Shown here: piece by piece, positions 6,701 through 13,030 of the stretch | Layout of the letters: each line of letters opens with the position of its first letter | Position numbering within the stretch: position 1 is the stretch's first letter | Assembly: GCA_958448635.1 (NCBI GenBank) | Contig: CAUDEQ010000043.1 | Span: 1 to 17,261, forward strand | Length of the DNA: 17,261 nucleotides | Source of the DNA: an uncultured Bacillota bacterium | GTDB taxonomy: Bacteria > Bacillota > Clostridia > Peptostreptococcales > Anaerovoracaceae | Direction: 5' to 3' | Notes under the pieces: generated by a model | Told to the model about the DNA's origin: nothing | The model's input: only the letters and a program-made list of their open reading frames with translations | Database searches by the model: none | Made by a program: the position numbers and the translations under genes

Positions 6701-7225
6701 CTACCAACCTCTGTTGTAGTCAGAATAGCAGTCAAGGCATACCGTTTTACCGTCCATCAGTCTCATCTTGTTTTCCGGCGCAGCTTCGCCGCATATATCG
6801 CATTTGACCGATCTGAGACCCTTAGCCTTTTCAGGCATTGAAATGTGCGGCTTGCCCACTGCAAACACCTGCTCAAGAGGCGCATTAAGCACAAAATCTA
6901 TGTACTCCTGCTTGCTCATGCCCTCCTTCTTGTCAAGAGCCATCAGGCGAAATGAATCTCCCGTGGTCCTGTTGAAGAAATTGAAGGCAAACTTGCCTGT
7001 CCCGTGGTATATGAGATTTCCCTTGCCCAGAGTGCAGCCCAGTATTGCCTGTATCCCGTCTACTCCGCAGGCATCGTTTTCCGTAACGCATACTATCTCT
7101 TCATCATCGGAGCGCATCACGCCAAAGCGCTGACGAGCCTCCATGGCTGCCCTGACGCCCATGGCAAGTCCTCCGCACGTATGACCGTGGAATTCCACAG
7201 CCTTTTCCCATACTCTGTTATCCAT
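6701..7225 (-). CDS. FmdE family protein with C-terminal zinc ribbon
   Basis: A 174-residue protein. Residues 1-130 match the FmdE family, named for a gene in methanogen formylmethanofuran dehydrogenase operons. The signature FHGHTCGGLAMG is at 12-23 (H13, H15, C17), with DACGVDGIQA at 51-60 (C53) and GTGKFAFNFFNR near 76-86. Residues 141-170 form a treble-clef-like zinc ribbon with CDIC (142-145) and CLDC (163-166). In bacteria such proteins are common but their biochemical role is not settled; metal binding by the H/C set is likely. A formylmethanofuran dehydrogenase is not implied, since no subunit of it lies in the window. GGAG precedes the ATG, and it begins 23 nt after the stop of the IIC-like transporter gene, indicating cotranscription. 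Confidence 0.85.
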   Translation of the reverse strand: MDNRVWEKAVEFHGHTCGGLAMGVRAAMEARQRFGVMRSDDEEIVCVTENDACGVDGIQAILGCTLGKGNLIYHGTGKFAFNFFNRTTGDSFRLMALDKKEGMSKQEYIDFVLNAPLEQVFAVGKPHISMPEKAKGLRSVKCDICGEAAPENKMRLMDGKTVCLDCYSDYNRGW

Positions 7226-7248
7226 TATCTCTCCAATTCAATTCTATG

Positions 7249-8343
7249 TTAAAGTTCCAGCTTGTAGTCTCCATCCTTTATCTTTCCTGCTTTGCGCATG
7301 GCCCTGTCTATCGCCCATGTCAGCACAGCCGGCAGTACTATATGAAGGAGTATGACCTTCCATAGCACGTCCAGCGAAAAGCCCATGTCTGTAAAAGTCC
7401 CTATCTGACCAACCAGTCCGCACGTACCCATGCCGGCGCCCACTGCAATATTGGTCATCTTGAACACGCAAGTGGAAAGAGGTCCTATAATTGCTCCTGC
7501 CAGCGTTGCCGGAAGCAGTATCCACGGATTTTTGATTATATTTGAAACTTGAAGCATGGAAGTTCCTATGCCCTGTGCCACCAGGCCTCCTACGCCGTTT
7601 TCCCTGTAGCTGGCAACGGCGAAGCCCACCATCTGTGCGCAGCAGCCGACTGTTGCCGCTCCTGCCGCAAGACCTGAAAGATCCAACATTATGCATATGG
7701 CCGCACTGGAAATAGGCGCCGTAAGCGCCAGTCCCACGATGGTGGAAATAACTATTCCGAACACGAATGGCTGCCACTCCGTAGCCGTCATGATGACCTC
7801 TCCCAGCTTCATCATGCACCAGCCTATGGCAGGTCCCACCAGCTTGGCGGCGATACCGCCCACCACCAGCGTCACTGCCGGAGTGACTATTATATCTACC
7901 TTGGTTTCCTTTGACACTGCCTTTCCGAATTCGGCAGCCAGCGCCACAGCTATGAATGCTCCCGCCGGGCCGCCTGCCACATCAATACCGAAGCCCGTCA
8001 TATTGGCGCCCATCATGCCGGCCACCACTGATGTGAACAGCACAAGAGGAGGGGCCTTAAGCCCCCATGCGACAGCAACTCCTATCGCACCGCCCATGTA
8101 CAGCTTGGCCTGGGCTCCTATCTCCACAAAAAACGATGATACTGCATTATCTCCAAACAGATTGGCTGTCTGAGCGCCAATGGTGTCAAATATGACGCCG
8201 ATCAGAAGCGATGCGAACAATCCCAGCGCCATGGCCGACATGGCGTCCTGAAGATACCTTTTGGCCGATATTTCTATATCCTTTCTCTTAAGAAAACCCG
8301 TATTCTCCCCGGCGCCGCCCTCTGCCTTCTTTTCCTTGGTCAT
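7249..8343 (-). CDS. stand-alone PTS IIC-type membrane protein (PTS_EIIC_2 family)
   Basis: A 364-residue integral membrane protein with about ten hydrophobic segments after a charged cytosolic N-terminus (residues 1-30, MTKEKKAEGG...). Glycine- and alanine-rich membrane stretches and segments such as GLKAPPLVLFTSVVAGMMGANMTGFG, APISSAAICIMLDLSGLAAG and GTCGLVGQIGTFTDMG fit the PTS_EIIC_2 family. That family is annotated as phosphotransferase permeases, but no EIIA or EIIB domain is fused or encoded nearby. Transport coupled to phosphorylation is therefore doubtful, and a different solute (given the neighbours, perhaps an amino acid or its product) is possible. GGGGAG lies upstream of the ATG. 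It sits 40 nt after the dehydrogenase gene and 23 nt before the FmdE gene. Confidence 0.8.
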   Translation of the reverse strand: MTKEKKAEGGAGENTGFLKRKDIEISAKRYLQDAMSAMALGLFASLLIGVIFDTIGAQTANLFGDNAVSSFFVEIGAQAKLYMGGAIGVAVAWGLKAPPLVLFTSVVAGMMGANMTGFGIDVAGGPAGAFIAVALAAEFGKAVSKETKVDIIVTPAVTLVVGGIAAKLVGPAIGWCMMKLGEVIMTATEWQPFVFGIVISTIVGLALTAPISSAAICIMLDLSGLAAGAATVGCCAQMVGFAVASYRENGVGGLVAQGIGTSMLQVSNIIKNPWILLPATLAGAIIGPLSTCVFKMTNIAVGAGMGTCGLVGQIGTFTDMGFSLDVLWKVILLHIVLPAVLTWAIDRAMRKAGKIKDGDYKLEL

Positions 8344-8383
8344 CTGAAGCTCCCCTCAATCATACACTGCAACATTTATTCGA

Positions 8384-9415
8384 TTACATATCCTTTACTA
8401 TGGTTATCAGATCGCTTACGACTCCGTATGCTGCCTGCTCCATGTCAGGGGACTCTTCCACTATGGTCATGGTCCCCATGAGATCCGTGGTGATGGAAAT
8501 AGCCTGAGACGTTCCCGAAACAGATGCAAATGCGCTGAACCTGCTTATTTCCTCAGGGCCCACCTTTACATGAACCTCTCCGTCCTTCTCATATGCTCTG
8601 CATATCAGCTTTATCACATTGCCTTTTTCCGCAGCCTCGTCTATCTCTTTCTTTGTGATTCCGCCGATTCCCGTTATCTCTATATCGTTCGGCGTGATGT
8701 CTGCACCCATCATGACATTTACCAGCGCCGCTGTCTTGGCTGCCGCCTCGTTGCCGTCTATGTCATTGTTTGGATTCGTCTCTATAAAGCCTCTCCTCTT
8801 TCCCTCTGCAACGACCTCCTTGGCTGTTTTGCCCTGTTCCAGACCCTGGAGTATGTAATTGGTCGTGCTGTTGAGTATTCCCTTTATCTCTGTAACCTTG
8901 CAGAGCGGAAGGTTTTCTCTCACGATTCTGAACACAGGCGTTCCGTCCATCACAGAGCTCTCGAAGAGTATCTTACATCCGTTCTTTTTGGCCAGCTCAT
9001 CTATCTCCTTGTAGTGCCATGCGAGAGGTCCTTTATTGGCACATATAACGTGCTTTCCTCTTTTAAGCGCTGCCATTACATGATCTGTTGCCATATGACC
9101 TGTGGCGAATTCCAGCGGAGTCATCTCAACCAGAACATCGTATTCCACAGTTTCCGCCACATCCAGGGAATTTCTCTGGAGCATAGTTTCCTGAGTCTTC
9201 GGAAATACTCCCGTCTGCATGATATTGTTGAGAACTCTTTCTATATCTATTCCCCATGCGTCCACCAGATTTCCTCTGGTCTTGGTGGTTATTGCCACCA
9301 CGTTGATGGACGCATCATATGTCTTTTCTATTTCCTCTTTCTTTTCCAGCAGTATCCTGGCAACGGACTGTCCCAGATTCCCGAATCCAAGAAACGCTAC
9401 ATTGAGTTTTTTCAT
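8384..9415 (-). CDS. homoserine dehydrogenase-like NAD(P) oxidoreductase, no ACT domain
   Basis: A 343-residue protein with a Rossmann start (VAFLGFGNLGQSVAR, 6-20) and the homoserine dehydrogenase catalytic half: HVICANKGPLA (122-132, K128), KGILNSTTNYIL (178-189) and RRGFIETNPNNDIDGNEAAAK (207-227). K128, E212 and K227 are at the expected catalytic or binding positions. The residue four before K227, Asp in canonical enzymes (D219 with K223 in yeast), is Glu here (E223), and the usual E-P-D-P reads E-T-N-P. The C-terminal ACT regulatory domain of many bacterial enzymes is absent. It could be a true homoserine dehydrogenase or a relative acting on another semialdehyde; the catabolic-looking neighbours favour caution. 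AGGAGGT lies 9 nt before the ATG, behind a structured leader. Confidence 0.75.
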   Translation of the reverse strand: MKKLNVAFLGFGNLGQSVARILLEKKEEIEKTYDASINVVAITTKTRGNLVDAWGIDIERVLNNIMQTGVFPKTQETMLQRNSLDVAETVEYDVLVEMTPLEFATGHMATDHVMAALKRGKHVICANKGPLAWHYKEIDELAKKNGCKILFESSVMDGTPVFRIVRENLPLCKVTEIKGILNSTTNYILQGLEQGKTAKEVVAEGKRRGFIETNPNNDIDGNEAAAKTAALVNVMMGADITPNDIEITGIGGITKKEIDEAAEKGNVIKLICRAYEKDGEVHVKVGPEEISRFSAFASVSGTSQAISITTDLMGTMTIVEESPDMEQAAYGVVSDLITIVKDM

Positions 9416-9442
9416 AAATGAGTTACCTCCTAGTCGATTTCC

Positions 9443-9472
9443 GGTCTGCCCAAATAGAGTCAGGGACAGACC
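9443..9472 (-). promoter_or_regulatory. second leader hairpin upstream of the dehydrogenase gene
   Basis: On the minus strand, GGTCTGTCC pairs with GGGCAGACC across a 12-nt loop, nine pairs including one G-U. On the plus strand that pair becomes an A-C mismatch, so the structure favours minus-strand RNA. It ends about 12 nt before the Shine-Dalgarno of the dehydrogenase gene. It may be a translation or stability element, or a dispersed REP-like palindrome. Confidence 0.4.
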
Positions 9473-9474
9473 AT

Positions 9475-9506
9475 AAAAAAAATACAGGTGCGGTCAAACC
9501 GCACCT
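9475..9506 (-). terminator. terminator/attenuator between the aminotransferase and dehydrogenase genes
   Basis: A perfect 9-bp stem (AGGTGCGGT / ACCGCACCT, three-base loop) followed, read leftwards, by GTA and eight T. It can end the aminotransferase transcript. It also lies inside the leader of any transcript starting at the promoter elements at 9509-9549, so it may act as an attenuator for the downstream operon. Confidence 0.78.
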
Positions 9507-9508
9507 AT

Positions 9509-9550
9509 ATTATAAATTCTTTTGCCGTTTCAGGCAAGTTTTTTGCCTGA
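9509..9550 (-). promoter_or_regulatory. candidate sigma-54 (-24/-12) promoter inside a palindrome, with overlapping sigma-A elements
   Basis: On the minus strand, AGGCA (9548-9544) and TTGC (9537-9534) keep the invariant GG-10-GC spacing of sigma-54 promoters, giving a start near 9522. The consensus TGGCAC-N5-TTGC is matched except for the first and sixth bases. The element is a perfect palindrome, TCAGGCAA / TTGCCTGA with a 5-base centre (9530-9550), which could itself be an operator. The same bases also serve a sigma-A pair: TTGCCT (9537-9532), 17 bp, TATAAT (9514-9509). The nearby gene at 10965-12755 encodes a sigma-54 activator, favouring the first reading. Confidence 0.5.
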
Positions 9551-9575
9551 CTGTTCTATTATTTCACGCCTGTTT

Positions 9576-10925
9576 TTATAAGCATGCCTTAAGAGCATTT
9601 TCGAAGATCTCCAGACCTGCATCCAGCTGAGCGTCTGTTACGCACAGAGGGCAGAGGAATCTGATAACGTTGCCGTATGTACCTGCTGATTCCAGCATGA
9701 GTCCATGGTTCATAGCTTCCTGAACTACAGCGTTTACGAGAGCTGCGTTAGGTGCCTTTGATGCCTTGTCCGTAACGAATTCAACACCCATCATAGCGCC
9801 CATTCCTCTTACGTCGCCAACTACCTCATACTTGTCAACCCATGGCTTCAGTACAGCGTTTACCTTGTCAGCAATGTGAAGAGCCTTTGCAGGATAATCG
9901 TCTCTTTCCATGATCTCGATAACCTTGAGAGCTGCTGCTGCCGATACGGCGTTTGCACCGAATGTACCGCCGATAGTTCCGCCGGCTACCTTATCCATGA
10001 TTTCAGCTCTTGCAGTTACTGCTGAGAGAGGCAGACCTGCAGCGATGGATTTAGCAGTTGTCATGATGTCAGGAGCGCAGCCTGCATCTGCAAAGTACTG
10101 TGAAGCAAACAGCTTTCCGCTTCTTCCCCAACCTGACTGTACTTCGTCGCATACCATCAGGATGCCGTGATCATCACAGATCTTTCTTACTGCCTTTACC
10201 CATTCGATAGGAGCAGGAATGAATCCGCCTTCTCCCTGTACAGGCTCGAATACGATGGCTGCACATGCATCGTAAGGAGTTGCTTCTACGAATACCTGCT
10301 CGAGCTTTTCAATGTAATACTTGATAGCTTCTTCTTCAGTCATATGACCCGGAGCTCTATAGAGGTTAGGGAATTCAGCTCTGTATATTCCGTCAGGGAA
10401 AGGACCCATGCCTACTGCATAAGCCTTCTTGGCTGTCATTGTCATTGTGAGAGTAGTTCTTCCGTGGAATGCACCTGTGAATACGATGATATTAGGTCTT
10501 CCGGTATAGCTTCTTGCGATTTTAACCGCATTTTCATCAGCCTCAGAACCTGAGCATACGAACATTGACTTTTTCTTGTCGCCCTTTACAGGAACGATTC
10601 TGTTCATTTCTTCAGCCAGCTTTACATACTTTTCATGTGTAGTGATATTGAACATGGAGTGGAAGAATTTATCTGCCTGCTCCTTAACTGCTTCAACTAC
10701 TTCTGGGTTTGTGTATCCCATGTTCAGAACACCTACGCCGCCGATCCAGTCGAGGAAAATATTTCCGTCAACGTCTTCGAACATAGCGCCTTCACCCCTC
10801 TTGATAACTGCCTTGTAAGCAGTTCCTATTGCATTTGGAACAGCTTCGGCTCTTCTGTCCAGAACAGCCTTGGCATTAGGGCCAGGTAATGGTGTTACGA
10901 TCTTAGGTAATGCTTCTCTTAACAT
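9576..10925 (-). CDS. GABA-type class III aminotransferase (PLP-dependent)
   Basis: A 449-residue fold-type I, class III omega-aminotransferase most like 4-aminobutyrate aminotransferases (GabT). Motifs are SGSEADENAVKIAR (125-138), FHGRT (153-157), EPVQGEGGF (227-235), CDEVQSGWGRSG (259-270) with the cofactor-contacting D260, and TTAKSIAAGLPLSAV (289-303) with the PLP-binding lysine K292. It should transfer a terminal amino group to a 2-oxo acid, but the exact substrate (GABA, beta-alanine, ornithine, diaminobutyrate or similar) cannot be read from sequence. I choose the ATG at 10925, which has GGAGG 6-7 nt upstream; the longer ATG at 10952 has no Shine-Dalgarno. It lies 39 nt after the sigma-54 activator gene, so both are probably on one transcript. 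Hairpins follow the stop. Confidence 0.88.
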   Translation of the reverse strand: MLREALPKIVTPLPGPNAKAVLDRRAEAVPNAIGTAYKAVIKRGEGAMFEDVDGNIFLDWIGGVGVLNMGYTNPEVVEAVKEQADKFFHSMFNITTHEKYVKLAEEMNRIVPVKGDKKKSMFVCSGSEADENAVKIARSYTGRPNIIVFTGAFHGRTTLTMTMTAKKAYAVGMGPFPDGIYRAEFPNLYRAPGHMTEEEAIKYYIEKLEQVFVEATPYDACAAIVFEPVQGEGGFIPAPIEWVKAVRKICDDHGILMVCDEVQSGWGRSGKLFASQYFADAGCAPDIMTTAKSIAAGLPLSAVTARAEIMDKVAGGTIGGTFGANAVSAAAALKVIEIMERDDYPAKALHIADKVNAVLKPWVDKYEVVGDVRGMGAMMGVEFVTDKASKAPNAALVNAVVQEAMNHGLMLESAGTYGNVIRFLCPLCVTDAQLDAGLEIFENALKACL

Positions 10926-10964
10926 AATAAACCTCCATAAAAAAATACTCATGTTTAAAAAACA

Positions 10965-12755
10965 TTAATTTATATCAAGCTCCGAAAGCTTTCTATACAA
11001 TGTCGCTCTGGAAAGGCCCAGCTCTCTGGCAACGACCTCCTTGACGCCTCCTGCCTGCTTGAGCTTCTTGATGATGATCTCCCTTTCATAAAGTCTGATC
11101 TGCTCGGCCAGAGGCTTGTCCAGATTCCTGAATTTAACTATTTCCTCTTCTTTTTTAAGTATCCTTGCCGGCACCTCATCCATTCCGATGAACTTGCCGA
11201 AGGCCATATTGGTCCCGTACTCAACGGCGTTTTCCAGCTCCCTTACGTTTCCGGACCAGTCATGGTTTATGTAAAGCTCCTCCACCTCCGGTGTGAAGCC
11301 CTCTATGCCCCTGTTCATAAATGTATTGTATTTTCTCAGGAAATGATACATCAAAGTCTTTATGTCCTCTCTTCTCTCCCTCAGCGGAGGTATGGAAAGA
11401 GGAATGACGCTCAGCCTGTAGTACAGATCCTCTCTGAATGTACCTTCCTTTATCATCTCTTCCAGATCACGGTTTGTAGCCGCAATGACACGCACATCCA
11501 CGATGATGCTCTTGTTGCCGCCCACTCTTTCAAATCTCATGTTCTGCAGCACGTGAAGCAGCTTCACCTGCAGATGCAGCGGCATATCTCCTATCTCATC
11601 CAGGAAAATTGTTCCCCCGTCGGCCAGCTCAAATTTGCCTTCCTTGCCTTTCTCGCTGGCTCCCGTAAACGCACCCTTTTCATATCCAAAGAGCTCGCTT
11701 TCCATGAGATTTTCGGGGATAGCTCCGCAGTTGACCGTTATGAACGGATTGTCTCCCCTGGCGCTGGCATAATGTATCGCCTTGGCGAACATCTCCTTAC
11801 CTGTACCGCTTTCTCCCGTGATGAGAACCGTCGAATTGCTCCTGGCTGTAATGAGAGCCTGTTTCTTTGCTTTCATTATCTTTTCCCCGGAGCCGATGAT
11901 ATCGTCTACGGTGTTCTTAATATTTCTTGTATTGAAATTATATACTAATTTCTGTGCTTCTTCAATATCTCTGAAGGATATTACCACACCATCTATTTCA
12001 TCTCCCGATGAAAAAGGCTTGGCAGTCACTATAAAGTGCAGCTGTCTGCCGTCCACCTTGAATATTTCCTCGTTCTCCGTATATCCCCTGCCTGTCTCCA
12101 AAACCTTGATGGCAGGGCTTCCCGGCATCAGCTTACTGATATGGCTTCCCGCCAGATCGGCCTTTGTGGTGCCAAACAGCGCCGCAGCCCTGTTGTTGCA
12201 GTGCTTAACGTATCCCTTTTGATCCAGTGCAAAGATACCCTCATGGGCTGTCTCAAGTACTGTAGACATCTCATCTCTGGACACCTCCACGTTTTCCAGC
12301 ATTTCCTGCTGATCGGCCTTTGCCGCCAGCAGATCTGCCATCTTTTCAACAAAAACCGTCATGCTTCCGCTCTTGTTGGAAAGTATCTTCTTCTGCTCCT
12401 CCGTGAATGCCACGAGACCTATTATGCCTATTATGTTGCCGTCGAGAACGATGGGAGTGCATATCTCAGCCAGCTCACCTATATCGGATTTACCTTTGAC
12501 GTAGCTTCCGTAGCTCTTATCGTTCTGGGCGTCTGCAACATACTGTGTAACACCGGTTCTCAACACTCTGGCGTACAGAAAATTGCCCTCCAGGTCTCCG
12601 CCCTCCTCCTTCTTGCCGATCCTGGAGTAATATACGCCTGTTCCGCCTACAATATTGAGTTTGTTATCTACGATTTCGACTTCAACGCCGACAGCAATAC
12701 TGATGGCTTCCGCCACCTGCTGAACGCTCTCTCTTATGCCGTTAAGGACAGACAT
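10965..12755 (-). CDS. sigma-54-dependent transcriptional activator with GAF-like sensor and PAS domain
   Basis: A 596-residue enhancer-binding protein. Residues about 1-155 form a GAF-like sensory region; a PAS domain follows (TAHEGIFALDQKGYVKHCNNRAA near 169-191). The AAA+ domain (about 285-515) carries Walker A GESGTGKE (314-321), the sigma-54-contacting loop GAFTGA (361-366), Walker B IFLDEIG (383-389) and the arginine-finger region FREDLYYRLSV. A Fis-type helix-turn-helix ends the protein (GVKEVVARELGLSRATLYRKL). Architecture resembles RocR, AcoR and PrdR-type activators of amino-acid or acetoin catabolism. I start it at the ATG at 12755, with AAGGTG 7 nt upstream; ATGs at 12779 and 12770 lack a ribosome site. 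It probably activates the -24/-12 element near 9534-9548. The signal is unknown. Confidence 0.92.
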   Translation of the reverse strand: MSVLNGIRESVQQVAEAISIAVGVEVEIVDNKLNIVGGTGVYYSRIGKKEEGGDLEGNFLYARVLRTGVTQYVADAQNDKSYGSYVKGKSDIGELAEICTPIVLDGNIIGIIGLVAFTEEQKKILSNKSGSMTVFVEKMADLLAAKADQQEMLENVEVSRDEMSTVLETAHEGIFALDQKGYVKHCNNRAAALFGTTKADLAGSHISKLMPGSPAIKVLETGRGYTENEEIFKVDGRQLHFIVTAKPFSSGDEIDGVVISFRDIEEAQKLVYNFNTRNIKNTVDDIIGSGEKIMKAKKQALITARSNSTVLITGESGTGKEMFAKAIHYASARGDNPFITVNCGAIPENLMESELFGYEKGAFTGASEKGKEGKFELADGGTIFLDEIGDMPLHLQVKLLHVLQNMRFERVGGNKSIIVDVRVIAATNRDLEEMIKEGTFREDLYYRLSVIPLSIPPLRERREDIKTLMYHFLRKYNTFMNRGIEGFTPEVEELYINHDWSGNVRELENAVEYGTNMAFGKFIGMDEVPARILKKEEEIVKFRNLDKPLAEQIRLYEREIIIKKLKQAGGVKEVVARELGLSRATLYRKLSELDIN

Positions 12756-12808
12756 TTTTTTCACCTTCATCAAATGCAACGGTTCAACTAAATACCTGTT
12801 ACCATTTT

Positions 12809-12827
12809 ATCATACTATCCGTATGAT
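12809..12827. promoter_or_regulatory. inverted repeat upstream of the sigma-54 activator gene
   Basis: ATCATAC and GTATGAT flank a 5-bp centre, a 7-bp perfect inverted repeat 54 bp before the activator start codon. It could be an operator, an autoregulatory site, or a leader hairpin. No second copy was seen near 9500, so it is not clearly the activator's own site. Confidence 0.3.
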
Positions 12828-12903
12828 TTTAAAGACTTAATCTCATTTTTAATACACTTTATTGGCTTTATCGAGTAACTATCCGGCTGAATATGCCGTC
12901 TAC

Positions 12904-12933
12904 AGAATACATTCCACTTCTACCGTATGTCAA
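12904..12933 (-). promoter_or_regulatory. candidate sigma-A promoter of the activator gene
   Basis: On the minus strand, a perfect TTGACA (12933-12928), an 18-bp spacer and TATTCT (12909-12904, four of six matches). It would give a leader of roughly 140 nt before the start codon. A nearer TATGAT (12821-12816) lacks a good -35. Confidence 0.42.
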
Positions 12934-12954
12934 CAGTTATATGAACGAAAAACG

Positions 12955-12992
12955 AAATCCCCGGATTGTGTTGTACCACAGTCCGGGGATTT
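12955..12992 (-). terminator. intrinsic terminator of the beta-CASP nuclease gene
   Basis: A 16-bp stem with one G-T pair (AAATCCCCGGATTGTG 12955-12970, loop TTGTAC, CACAGTCCGGGGATTT 12977-12992). It begins 38 nt past the stop at 13031 and is followed on the minus strand by T-rich sequence (TTTCGTTTTTCG). On the plus strand it is followed by TTTTTCTCTTT, so it may be bidirectional. Confidence 0.82.
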
Positions 12993-13030
12993 TTCTCTTT
13001 ATATAGCGATAAGACACACTATTTTTTTCA

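Noticed and set aside
7244..7819. A 191-codon minus-strand frame overlapping the IIC-type gene
   Set aside because: Same strand, wrong frame of the permease; composition rich in Arg, His and Gly with no hydrophobic segments.
10926..11100. A sigma-54 promoter directly in front of the aminotransferase gene
   Set aside because: The 39-nt gap has no -24/-12 element. The best GG-10-GC in the upstream coding sequence has a -12 reading GAGC instead of TTGC.
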